This document shows, in pieces, positions 8,251 through 15,966 of a stretch of DNA of 34,623 bases. The translations under genes and the position numbers were made by a program. The stretch covers positions 1 to 34,623 of the forward strand of contig MEGH01000062.1 of the NCBI GenBank assembly GCA_001725415.1, in the 5' to 3' direction. Each line of letters starts with the position of its first letter. Within the stretch, counting starts at the first letter, position 1. Source of the DNA: Pseudonocardia sp. SCN 73-27. GTDB taxonomy: Bacteria; Actinomycetota; Actinomycetes; Mycobacteriales; Pseudonocardiaceae. The notes beneath the pieces were generated by a model. That model was given only the letters and a program-made list of their open reading frames with translations, searched no databases and was not told where the DNA came from.

Positions 8251-10128
8251 TCAGATCTCGGCCGCGGCCCAGAAGCCGGACTGGGTGGCCTCGTACATGC
8301 GGCCACCGCGGGCGCGGGTGCCGATCTCGCGGACGCGCTCGCCGTCGACGTCACCGGCGAGGACCCGCGACGGCTCACGGACCGTCGCGCGGACCATGGC
8401 GGCGCCGCCCGGGTCGGCGACCCCGGTCCGGACCGTGACGCCGCGCTCCTCGAGCAGCCCGGCGAGGTGCCCGTTCTGCATGTCGTTGGTGTCGACGCCC
8501 ACCGCCTCGGCCGGCGAGACGAGCGTCGTCGTGCGGCCCTGCTCGGCGAGCCACAGCGCCGCGAACATCGCCGTCTCGGTCTCGCCGAACACCGTGACCT
8601 CCTCGCTCTCGGGGAGGTCACCGGACGCGAGCATCGTCACCGCGTCGACGCCGTCGCCCACCGGTTCGGTGCCGGTGGCCAGCAGGACCTGGTCGAACCC
8701 GGCCCGGTCGACGTCGGCGACGTCGGTGCCCAGGCGGACCTCGACCCCGGCCCGGGCCAGCTCGCTCTCGTAGAAGCCGATCATGTTGGCGATCTCCGCG
8801 CGGAACGGGCTCGCCGCGCCCCACGCGTGCAGCTGCCCGCCGACGCGGGAGTCCCGCTCCACGACGACGACGTCGTGCCCACGCTCGGCCGCCAGCAGCG
8901 CCGCCTCGCAGCCCGACGGGCCGGCGCCCGCGACGAGCACCCGCTTGCGGACGGGCGCGGGCCTGCGCGCGCCGGCCGCCCGCTTCTCCTGGCCCAGGCC
9001 GGGGTTGATGACGCACTGGGTGCGCTGGCCGTTGAACATCCAGCGCGACACGCACTCGTTGACGGCGAGGCAGCGCCGGACCCGCTCGGGCTCCCCGCGG
9101 CGCGTCTTCACGACGGTGTCGGGGTCGGCGAGCTGGCTGCGGCCCAGCGACACGAAGTCGAGCTCGCCGTTGCCGACAGCCTTCTGCAGGTCGTCGAGCA
9201 GCCACGTCAACCGGCCGACGCCGATCACCGGCACTGTCACGCGCTCCTTCACCGCGCGGGCGTAGGGAAGCAGCGAGCCCGGGGCGATCATCGGCAGCAG
9301 CGTCATCGCCGTGTCGTAGTTGCCGCCGGTGATGTCGAGGGCGTCGACGAGCGGGTCGAGCATCTCGCAGAACGCGAGCCCGTCCTCGGTGGACAGGCCG
9401 CCCTCGTAGGGCTCCTCCAGGCTCAGCCGGTACAACACGGGAAAGTCGGGTCCGACCTGTTCGCGGACCGCCTTCACGACCTCCAGCGCGAACCGTGCCC
9501 GGTTCTCCAGCGAGCCGCCCCAGTCGTCGGTGCGGTGGTTCGTCTTGGGCGACAAGAACTGCGACAACAGATAGCCGTGCGCGCCGTGCAGCTCGACGGC
9601 GTCGAAGCCGGCCGCGACGGCGCGCCGTGCGCCCTGGGCGTAGAGGTCGATGAGCCCGGGGATCTCCGACTCCTCGATCGCCCGCGGCGGCGTCCCGAAC
9701 GCGCTGGTGACCCCGGCGGTCGGGGCGATCGGCGGCTCGTTGCGCTCGGCGTTGCCCTGCGAGTTCTGCCGGCCGGTGTGGTGCAGCTGGACCGCGATCT
9801 TCGCACCCTCGTTGTGCACCGCCTCGACCAGGTCGGTCAGTCCGGCGCGGAACCGGTCGTGGTCGATGCGCATCGGGTTGCCGACCGTGCGGCCCAGCTC
9901 CCAGTCGACCGACGTGTTCTCGGTGATGATCAGGCCGACCCCGCCACGGGCCCTCGCCCGGTGGTACTCGATCAGCCGCTGGTCGACCTCGCCCCAGGTG
10001 GTGGCGAACTGCGTGAAGATCGGCGCCTGCACGAACCGGTTGCGCAGCGTCATCGAGCCGATGCGGCCCGGTTCGAACAGCGGACCGTCGTCGGTCGTCG
10101 TGCCTGAAACGCTCTGTGTGGTGGTCAT
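8251..10128 (-). CDS. TMADH/2,4-dienoyl-CoA reductase-type flavoenzyme
   Basis: This 625-residue enzyme has three regions: an Old-Yellow-type FMN TIM barrel (about residues 17-345, active-site HGAHGYLLSQFLSP), a linker that in relatives binds a 4Fe-4S cluster, and a C-terminal FAD/NAD(P)H domain starting with VLVAGAGPSG near residue 398. Relatives are trimethylamine dehydrogenase, stachydrine demethylase and dienoyl-CoA reductase. The cluster motif is CLAVNEC (353-359) plus Cys372. The trimethylamine dehydrogenase pattern is C-x2-C-x2-C-x12-C, so the second Cys is Val356 here. The cluster may be absent or three-ligand. The ATG at 10128 leads a minus-strand operon with the VOC and dioxygenase genes. 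Substrate is unknown; ring or enone reduction or N-demethylation are options. Confidence 0.87.
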   Translation of the reverse strand: MTTTQSVSGTTTDDGPLFEPGRIGSMTLRNRFVQAPIFTQFATTWGEVDQRLIEYHRARARGGVGLIITENTSVDWELGRTVGNPMRIDHDRFRAGLTDLVEAVHNEGAKIAVQLHHTGRQNSQGNAERNEPPIAPTAGVTSAFGTPPRAIEESEIPGLIDLYAQGARRAVAAGFDAVELHGAHGYLLSQFLSPKTNHRTDDWGGSLENRARFALEVVKAVREQVGPDFPVLYRLSLEEPYEGGLSTEDGLAFCEMLDPLVDALDITGGNYDTAMTLLPMIAPGSLLPYARAVKERVTVPVIGVGRLTWLLDDLQKAVGNGELDFVSLGRSQLADPDTVVKTRRGEPERVRRCLAVNECVSRWMFNGQRTQCVINPGLGQEKRAAGARRPAPVRKRVLVAGAGPSGCEAALLAAERGHDVVVVERDSRVGGQLHAWGAASPFRAEIANMIGFYESELARAGVEVRLGTDVADVDRAGFDQVLLATGTEPVGDGVDAVTMLASGDLPESEEVTVFGETETAMFAALWLAEQGRTTTLVSPAEAVGVDTNDMQNGHLAGLLEERGVTVRTGVADPGGAAMVRATVREPSRVLAGDVDGERVREIGTRARGGRMYEATQSGFWAAAEI

Positions 10129-10213
10129 GTCCCGCCTTCGCGTCGTCGGGAAGCGCTCGGGACGAGGCTGCCGCGCACGCCGCGCCGGGACATGCCGGCG
10201 AGAGCACGGAACT

Positions 10214-10239
10214 TGACCGGGCGTGCATGCCCCCGGTCA
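10214..10239 (-). terminator. Hairpin overlapping the AraC stop
   Basis: TGACCGGG at 10214-10221 is perfectly inverted as CCCGGTCA at 10232-10239 with a 10-base loop that contains a GCATGC palindrome. It includes the AraC stop codon (10237-10239) and lies 86 bases before the flavoenzyme start. It may terminate the regulator transcript or be an operator for the downstream operon. Confidence 0.45.
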
Positions 10240-11148
10240 GTCCTCCCGGCGCGCCTCACGCGGGGACATGCCGTAGTGCGCGCGGTAGGCCCGGCTGAAC
10301 GACGACGGGCTGTCGAACCCGCACCGGCCCGCGACCTCGGTGACCGGCAGGTCGGCGCCCGCCAGCAATTGCCGGGCCCGTTCGAGGCGGCGGCGGCGCA
10401 GGTACTCCCGCGCGGTCTCCCCCGAGCCCTGGAACAGCAGGTGCAGGTAGCGCAGCGAGACGGCGTTGGCCTTCGCGACCGTGTCCAGCGTGAGCGTCGG
10501 GTCGGACAGGTTGGCGTCGAGGAACGACTTGACCTGCAGCAACAGCACCGCGTGGGTGCCGTTGCTGCCGTCACGGGCCCGGGCCAGCGAGGCGTTGAGC
10601 AGGTCGAGCGCCATCCGCCCGGCGCGCTGCGCGGTGTCGGGTTCGAGGTCCTCGTGCCGGGTCGCCGTCTGCAGCCAGGCGTGCAGCAGCCGCAGGTCCG
10701 CCGAGTCGGGGATCGCACGGACCAGCGCCGCGTCGAGATCCGGGACGGCGTCGGCCACCAGGGCCCGCGGGACGAACATCGTGTGCTTGTCCAGCCGCGA
10801 CGCCGTGAAGCACTCCACGGGCCGTACCCCGTCCCACAACGCCGCGCCACCCGCCGTGACCTCGGCCGTGCGGCCCTCCTGGCGCAGGTACTCCGTGCCG
10901 CGGTGCACGAGCAGCACCGCCACGTACTCCCCCGGCGTGTCGCGCAGCTCCGCCCGGCCGCGCCGGCCCGTCATCCGTCCGATCCGGCAGCCCACGACCC
11001 ACGGGTCGCCCAGGTCCCACCGCGCCGACGTCGGCGCCCGGTCGTCGCCCAGGTCCAGCGACCACGGCAGGTGGCTCGCGGAGATCGCGTCGAAGGCGTC
11101 GTCGTCCACGTACGCCGGAGCTGCGCCCCCGGCCGTCCCGATGCTCAT
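10237..11148 (-). CDS. AraC-family transcriptional regulator
   Basis: This 303-residue regulator has an N-terminal AraC-binding-like domain (about residues 20-185) and a C-terminal double helix-turn-helix (about 205-303). The second HTH includes VAGRCGFDSPSSFSRAYR and ends in YGMSPREAR, diagnostic for the family (NphR/FeaR-like architecture). It is on the same strand as, and 108 bases upstream of, the flavoenzyme-VOC-dioxygenase operon. The simplest reading is that it activates that operon when an aromatic ligand is present. The ATG at 11148 was chosen because it is the first in frame and gives a full-length sensor domain. Confidence 0.88.
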   Translation of the reverse strand: MSIGTAGGAAPAYVDDDAFDAISASHLPWSLDLGDDRAPTSARWDLGDPWVVGCRIGRMTGRRGRAELRDTPGEYVAVLLVHRGTEYLRQEGRTAEVTAGGAALWDGVRPVECFTASRLDKHTMFVPRALVADAVPDLDAALVRAIPDSADLRLLHAWLQTATRHEDLEPDTAQRAGRMALDLLNASLARARDGSNGTHAVLLLQVKSFLDANLSDPTLTLDTVAKANAVSLRYLHLLFQGSGETAREYLRRRRLERARQLLAGADLPVTEVAGRCGFDSPSSFSRAYRAHYGMSPREARRED

Positions 11149-11264
11149 GTCACCGCCCGGTCTGCCGTGTCGTCGTCGACACCCCGCACGCTAGGCGCGC
11201 ACGTGCGGAACCGGAAGGCGACCGTTCCACTCATCGAACCGCACGGCCGACCCCGCGACGACAT

Positions 11265-11297
11265 CCCGGCAGGGTCACCCCCCGTGACCCTGCCGGG
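11265..11297. terminator. Strong 14-bp hairpin between lipoprotein and AraC genes
   Basis: CCCGGCAGGGTCAC at 11265-11278 is perfectly inverted as GTGACCCTGCCGGG at 11284-11297 around a five-C loop. It lies 69 bases downstream of the minus-strand lipoprotein stop (11366) and 116 bases upstream of the AraC start. Terminator of the hydrolase gene is most likely; an AraC operator is possible. Confidence 0.65.
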
Positions 11298-11307
11298 CTT
11301 GCCGTGG

Positions 11308-11345
11308 CGTGCACGGAACTGTGCGCGCTGTGCGCGCCGTGCACG
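11308..11345. repeat. 9-bp inverted repeat enclosing a tandem 9-mer
   Basis: CGTGCACGG at 11308-11316 is inverted as CCGTGCACG at 11337-11345. Between them TGTGCGCGC occurs twice in tandem (11320-11328 and 11329-11337). It sits just after the hydrolase stop, next to the 14-bp hairpin. Function is unknown. Confidence 0.5.
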
Positions 11346-11365
11346 ATCCCGCGTTGCGCGCCGGG

Positions 11366-12853
11366 TCACGACGCGCAGCGCGCCCCCTCCGCCGGCAGCT
11401 CACCACGGGTCAGCGCCGCGCCACCCGCCGCCGCCATGCACTGCGACCGGTAGAAGCTGGTGTGCCCCATCGTGTCCAGCACGAGCACCCGTGAGCCCGC
11501 GATCATGGAGTGCAGCTCCTCGCCGTTCTCCAGCGGCGTCTCCGCGTCGGAGGTGTTGCCCAGGATCAGCACCTTCCCCGCGACCGGCCTCGTCGGGAGC
11601 GGCAGCGGGCCGTCCTTCACCGGCGGGCACGCGGTCGTGTTCGTCAGCGCGAACGACGACGCGAACGCCCCGAGCCGCGGCGAGACCTTCGCCGGGTCGG
11701 AGGCAGCCGCCTGCACCTCCGGCAACGTCAGCCGCATCGGCCAGTCGGCACACGAGACGAACTGGAAGATCTCCGGGCCGTTGGTGAACGTCCCGTCGGG
11801 CCGCTGCCCGGCGATCCCCAGGCCGACGGCGTAGAGCATCGACGGGTCGCCCTTTCTCAGGTAGGCGGCGACCGCCTCCTCGGCGGCCTCCTGGCTGCCG
11901 CCGTAGTCGACCAGGCCTGCCAGCACGATCTGGTGGACCAGCCCGGCCGTGAGCCGTTTGCCGTCGGTACCGGGCACCACCGGCTGCTCGGCCCGCACCT
12001 TCGCGAACAGGGTGTCGTAGCCGGCGCCCGGGTCGGGTCCGAACGCGCAGTCCGGCTTCGCCGCGCACCGCGCGAACCAGCGGTCCAGCGAGTCCTGACC
12101 GGCGCGGACCATCCCGTCGGCGGTGTCCTTCGCGGTCCCCTTCTGCGACATCGACCCGTCGAGCACCATGTTGCCGACCGTGTTCGGGAACATCGCCGCG
12201 TACGTCGCGCCGATGCGGGTGCCGTAGGACAGGCCGAGGAAGTTCAGCGTCGGAGCGCCGGCCGCGATCCGCATCGCCTCGAGGTCACGCACGCCCTGGA
12301 CGGTGCCGAGCACGCCGAGATAGGTGCCGTAGCGGGCCACGCAGGCGTCACGACGCTGCTGCGCCGCCGCCGCCATCGCCTGCAGGCCTTCCGGGGTGCC
12401 GGGGTCGGCCTCGAAGTAGGCGATGTTGCCCTCGGCGCACGTGATCGGGGTGCTCGTCCCGAGACCCCGCGGGTCCCAGGTGATGATGTCGAGCGACCCG
12501 CCGGTGACGTCGGATATCGCCTTGCCGCGCGTGCGGATCGAGGTGTTGCCGGAGTCGCCCGGGCCGCCCCAGTTCACGAACATCTCGCCCGTGCGCGCGC
12601 CTGTCGCCGGCAGCTGCGTCATCGCGATCGAGATCTTCTCGCCTGCCGGTGCGTTCCAGTCCTTCGGAACCTCGATCGTCGTGCACCGGAACCCGTCACC
12701 GCAGTCGGTCCAGCTCAGCGTGGGCGTCATCGGCGCCGCCGACGTCGACGAGGCCGGTGGGTCCGCCGTCGCGGCCGGATCACCGGAACAGGCGGCGACG
12801 GCGAGTGCGACGGTGAGGACGGCCGCCACCCCCACCGGTCGGAAGCGAGGCAT
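11366..12853 (-). CDS. Secreted alpha/beta-hydrolase lipoprotein (tripeptidyl aminopeptidase-like)
   Basis: This 495-residue protein begins with a signal peptide ending in a lipobox (LAVAAC near residues 16-21), so the mature protein should be lipid-anchored outside the membrane. The body has the alpha/beta-hydrolase fold of the SlpD/SlpE and mycobacterial Hip1-like family: nucleophile elbow GLSYG, the oxyanion region NWGGPGDSG, the acid in ILGNTSDAETP and the catalytic His in DTMGHTSF near the C-terminus. Relatives remove short peptides or act as esterases. The ATG at 12853 follows GGAGGG on the minus strand. It diverges from the two-component system, with 163 bases between the starts, and may be one of its targets (inference). 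Confidence 0.87.
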   Translation of the reverse strand: MPRFRPVGVAAVLTVALAVAACSGDPAATADPPASSTSAAPMTPTLSWTDCGDGFRCTTIEVPKDWNAPAGEKISIAMTQLPATGARTGEMFVNWGGPGDSGNTSIRTRGKAISDVTGGSLDIITWDPRGLGTSTPITCAEGNIAYFEADPGTPEGLQAMAAAAQQRRDACVARYGTYLGVLGTVQGVRDLEAMRIAAGAPTLNFLGLSYGTRIGATYAAMFPNTVGNMVLDGSMSQKGTAKDTADGMVRAGQDSLDRWFARCAAKPDCAFGPDPGAGYDTLFAKVRAEQPVVPGTDGKRLTAGLVHQIVLAGLVDYGGSQEAAEEAVAAYLRKGDPSMLYAVGLGIAGQRPDGTFTNGPEIFQFVSCADWPMRLTLPEVQAAASDPAKVSPRLGAFASSFALTNTTACPPVKDGPLPLPTRPVAGKVLILGNTSDAETPLENGEELHSMIAGSRVLVLDTMGHTSFYRSQCMAAAGGAALTRGELPAEGARCAS

Positions 12854-12932
12854 CGTCAGTCCCTCCCCGGCGCGGCGATCGGTGCCGGACCGAATCGCCT
12901 CAACGATCCCGGCGGCAGGCTCGGCGGCCAAT

Positions 12933-12971
12933 GGCCCTGGCCCCCAGTGCCCAGGGGGCCTGGGCCCCCTG
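12933..12971. promoter_or_regulatory. Two mutually exclusive hairpins in the divergent region
   Basis: Segment 12933-12945 pairs with 12954-12966 (12 of 13 positions) around an 8-base loop. A competing perfect hairpin uses CAGGGGGC at 12952-12959 and GCCCCCTG at 12964-12971. Both cannot form at once. They lie between the lipoprotein and kinase starts. An attenuator or a protein-binding site is possible; extreme GC content alone can also create such pairings. Confidence 0.35.
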
Positions 12972-13002
12972 TTCCGGAGATCCGTTTCGGTCCCTTCGGC
13001 CC

Positions 13003-13019
13003 TACACTCGCCCGCAGTG
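13003..13019 (+). promoter_or_regulatory. Possible leaderless start of the kinase mRNA
   Basis: TACACT at 13003-13008 resembles a -10 box and lies eight bases before the GTG at 13017. No ribosome-binding sequence is visible before this GTG. Leaderless transcripts of this type are common in actinomycetes. No convincing -35 box is seen. Confidence 0.35.
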
Positions 13020-14754
13020 GACGGAGCGCCCGCAGGTTCGTTCCGACGCCGACCCGCTGGGTCGGCTGTCCGGCCTGCCCTGGTCCTTCTGGCGGTGGCC
13101 GCCGTCGCCCTCGCGGTCGCCGAGGCCGTCGTCGCGGTCGGCGGCCCGATCCGACCGTCCTGGTACGGAACCCTGTACCCGGTCGTCGGCACCGCCTACG
13201 TCGGTTCCGGCCTGCTGGCCTGGTACCGCAGGCCCGCCAACCGGATGGGTCCGCTGCTGGTCGGCGCGGGCGTCGTCATGTACCTCGCCGGGTTCGAGCT
13301 GACCGGCGTCGTCCTGCTGGGCGCGATCGGGCTCGTGTTCTCCCTCGCCCCGATCGCGGTGATCCTGCACCTGCTGCTCGCCTTCCCGACAGGACGGCTC
13401 ACCGGGCGACCTGCGCGCGCCCTCGCGGCGACCGGTTACCTGCTGGTGGTCGGCACCGACCTGGTGCAGCACCTGCTGGAACCGGCGACGCCGCTCGGGG
13501 TCGCCGACGCGCCCACCGTCGTCGCGGTCCTCGGGCAGGTCCAGGCATTCGGGACGATCACGCTGATCCTCGCGACGTCCGCGCTGCTCGTGCACCGGTT
13601 CCGGCGCGCCACCCGGGCCCAGCGACGCACCCTCGCGCCCCTGTACGCCTTCGGGATCCTGACCATCCTCTACATCGTCTTCGCCGCGAACGTGTTGCCG
13701 CCGCTGTTCGGCATCGGCCTGTCCGCGGTCGCGTCCAGTCAGGTCGTCGCGATCGGGCTGATCCCCTTCGCGTTCGCCCTCGGCGTGCTGCGCGGCGGCT
13801 TCGCGCGCACTGCGGCGCTGGAGGACCTGGGGCTCTGGCTCGCCCGCGGCGACCGCGACCCCGAGGCCGTCCGCCACGCCGTCGCCGAAACCGTCGGCGA
13901 CCCCGACGCACGCATCCTGTTCCGCGTGGAGGACTCCTACGTCGACCCCGCCGGGCAGCCCGCCGACCCCGGCCCGGCCCACTCCCGCGTCGTCCTCGAC
14001 GGCACCGATATCGCCGCGATCGGCTACGACCCCGTCCACGTCCCCGACGCCACACACGTCGACGCCGTCGGCGGGATCGTCGCCATCGCGCTCGACCGGC
14101 AGCGCCTCGTCGCCGAGCTGCGGGCCTCCCGCGCCCGCGTCACCGAGGCCGCAGACGCCGAACGCCGCCGCATCGCCCGCGACCTGCACGACGGCATCCA
14201 GGCCCGGCTCGTCCTGCTGCGGCTGCAGGCCTCCGGCGGCGTCGGCGCCGACCCCGGTCCTGCTGCTGCTGCAGGTCTCCGGCGGCGTCGGCGCCGACCC
14301 CGGCTCGATCGTCGACGGCCTCGACCGGGTCATCGACGACCTGCGCCGCCTCGTGCACGGCGTCATGCCGGCGATGCTCGTCGAGAACGGGCTCGCCGCC
14401 GCGGTCGAGGACCTCGCCGACCGACTGCCCGTCCGCACAGACGTCGACGTCCGCACCGGCGACTCCGTACTGCCGCCGGTCGTCCAGAGCGCCGCCTACT
14501 TCCTCGTCGCCGAGGCGCTCACCAACGCCGTCAAGCACTCCGGCGCGTCCCGGCTCACCGTGCGCGTGCACCGCGACGACGCCGCCATGCACATCGAGGT
14601 GTGCGACGACGGCCGCGGCGGCGCCCGCATCGACGGGCACGGCGGGCTGCGCGGCGCCCGCGACCGCGTCGAGGCCCTCGGCGGCGGGTTCGAGGTGGCC
14701 GACCTCCCCGGCGGCGGCACCCGGCTGCTGAGCAGGTTGCCGTGCGCGTCGTGA
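13017..14754 (+). pseudogene. NarL-type sensor histidine kinase, frameshifted by a 46-bp duplication
   Basis: The N-terminal part (GTG at 13017) codes for about eight membrane helices (residues 20-260), a linker and the HisKA_3 dimerisation motif RRRIARDLHDG with phospho-acceptor His391. The ATP-binding domain follows but in the next frame: N-box EALTNAVKHS, DDGRGG and the GGLRGARDRV lid, ending at TGA 14752-14754. The frame is broken by an imperfect 46-bp tandem duplication at 14211-14302. Removing one copy gives a continuous kinase of 563 residues. As written, the upstream frame has no stop and runs on into the response regulator in frame, which would yield a 790-residue hybrid without an ATPase domain. 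It is either a true switch or mutation, or an assembly error. Confidence 0.8.
14211..14302 (+). repeat. 46-bp imperfect tandem duplication inside the kinase gene
   Basis: Copy 1 is 14211-14256 and copy 2 is 14257-14302; both begin GTCCTGCTGC and end CCGACCCCG and differ at two positions (G/T at the 11th base and C/T at the 20th). The unit is 46 bases, one more than a multiple of three, so it shifts the kinase frame by +1. The two differences mean the copies have diverged or come from two strain variants placed in series. Confidence 0.95.
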
Positions 14755-15389
14755 TCGGCGAGGACGAGCCCCTTCTCCGCGAAGGGCTCGCCCTCCTTCT
14801 GTCCCGCAACGGTTTCGACGTCACCGCCGCGGTCGGTGACGCGGAGGCGCTGCGGGCGTCGACGGCTGTGGAGCATCCCGACGTCGTCGTCACCGACATC
14901 CGGATGCCGCCCGGCGAGACCGACGACGGTCTGCGCGCCGCCCTCGACATCCGCCGCGGCGACCCGCCCATCCCGGTCCTGGTGCTGTCGCAGCACGTCT
15001 CCCGCCGCTACGTCACGACGCTGCTCGGCGACCGCACCGGCGGCGTCGGCTACCTGCTCAAGCACCGGGTCACCGACGTCGAGGGCTTCTGCGACGACCT
15101 GATCCGCGTCGCGAAGGGCGGCGTCGTGCTCGATCCCGAGGTCGTCTCGGTGATGGTCGGCCGTTCCGCACGTGACGACGGCCGGGTCGACCGGCTCACC
15201 CCCCGACAGCTGCAGGTGCTGGGGCTCGTCGCGGAGGGGCGCAGCAACCTGGCGATCGCCACACGGCTGGGGATCACGGAGAAGGCCGTCGCCCGCCACG
15301 CCGCGCAGATCTACGACACCCTCGACCTGCCGCCGAGCCTCGACGACCACCGCCGGGTGCTGGCCGTCGTCAGGTTCCTGGACCGCTGA
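14742..15389 (+). CDS. NarL/LuxR-type response regulator
   Basis: This 215-residue regulator has a receiver domain with acidic GEDEP at the N-terminus, phospho-acceptor Asp52 in VVVTDIRMPP and the conserved Lys in GYLLKHR. It has a C-terminal LuxR-type HTH (about residues 150-213) recognised by LTPRQLQVLGLVAEGRSN. The GTG at 14742 gives the receiver its normal N-terminus and overlaps the kinase stop by 13 bases, as expected for a coupled kinase/regulator pair. The partner kinase is disrupted. The regulator itself is intact, so it could still respond to small phospho-donors or another kinase. Likely targets, by position only, are the divergent lipoprotein gene and its own operon. Confidence 0.92.
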   Translation: MRVVIGEDEPLLREGLALLLSRNGFDVTAAVGDAEALRASTAVEHPDVVVTDIRMPPGETDDGLRAALDIRRGDPPIPVLVLSQHVSRRYVTTLLGDRTGGVGYLLKHRVTDVEGFCDDLIRVAKGGVVLDPEVVSVMVGRSARDDGRVDRLTPRQLQVLGLVAEGRSNLAIATRLGITEKAVARHAAQIYDTLDLPPSLDDHRRVLAVVRFLDR

Positions 15390-15403
15390 CCGGGCCGTCC
15401 GGA

Positions 15404-15965
15404 TCAGTGGTCGCGGCTGCCCGCTGCTGACGACGGCGCGACCTCGGACGTGCCAGACGCCGTCGTCCGGCGAGTGCGCGGTGAGCCGGCGCGCCTGCCG
15501 CAGCCACGACGCGGCGGTCTCGGGCCAGTCGACGACGGCGAGCACCCGCCCCCCGCGATCGTTCCAGGCCTGGGCGACGGCGTCGGCAGCCGCCGCGGAG
15601 GCGGGGTCGCGACCGTGTCCGACGGCGATCCCGCCGCCGAACCGGAGGCAGAGCCCGGCGACCAGGTCGAGGACGGTCTCGAGCTCGGCATCGGTGTGCA
15701 GCGTCGGGGCGCGGTCGGCGCGCCAGCGGGCATAGGCGTCGGGCAGGCAGACCCCGCACGGCCGGTACCCGGCGGCGACGGCCGTGGCCTCGTCGGCGAA
15801 GAACACCCGGTGGTCGACGTAGTGCCCGCGGGCCAGGGCGCGCCGCGCCGAGGGACAGTCGAGCCGCCCGTAGATGCGCCGGCGCCGGTAGCCGCCGACC
15901 GTCCCGGGCGTGGCGCTGACGAACGGCTGCCCGTCGGCACCGAGAAGCGTGTAGGGGGCGGGCAC
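15404..15965 (-). CDS. Ada-like metal-binding domain protein (3' end uncertain)
   Basis: From GTG at 15965 the protein starts MPAPYTLLGADG and contains an Ada-type zinc module near residues 25-75: YGRLDCPSARR followed by FFADEATAVAAGYRPCGVC. Canonical Ada has four Cys (C-x3-C...C-x2-C); here the first position is Gly, leaving three. A second domain with DLVAGL, VGHGRDPAS and GRVLAVVDWPETAASWL follows, which I do not recognise. In frame, no stop occurs until 14496, antisense to the whole response regulator, which is implausible. A stop in the neighbouring frame at 15404, 14 bases from the regulator stop, suggests a frameshift near 15440 (about 187 residues). It lies one base after the 2OG oxygenase gene in the alkylation-repair operon. 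Confidence 0.55.
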
Positions 15966-15966
15966 G

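Noticed and set aside
7717-10107. 796-residue plus-strand frame
   Set aside because: Antisense to the VOC and flavoenzyme genes; Arg/Asp/His-rich with no domain.
14211-14302. Programmed ribosomal frameshift in the kinase
   Set aside because: No slippery heptamer or downstream structure is evident, and the 46-bp duplication fully explains the frame change.
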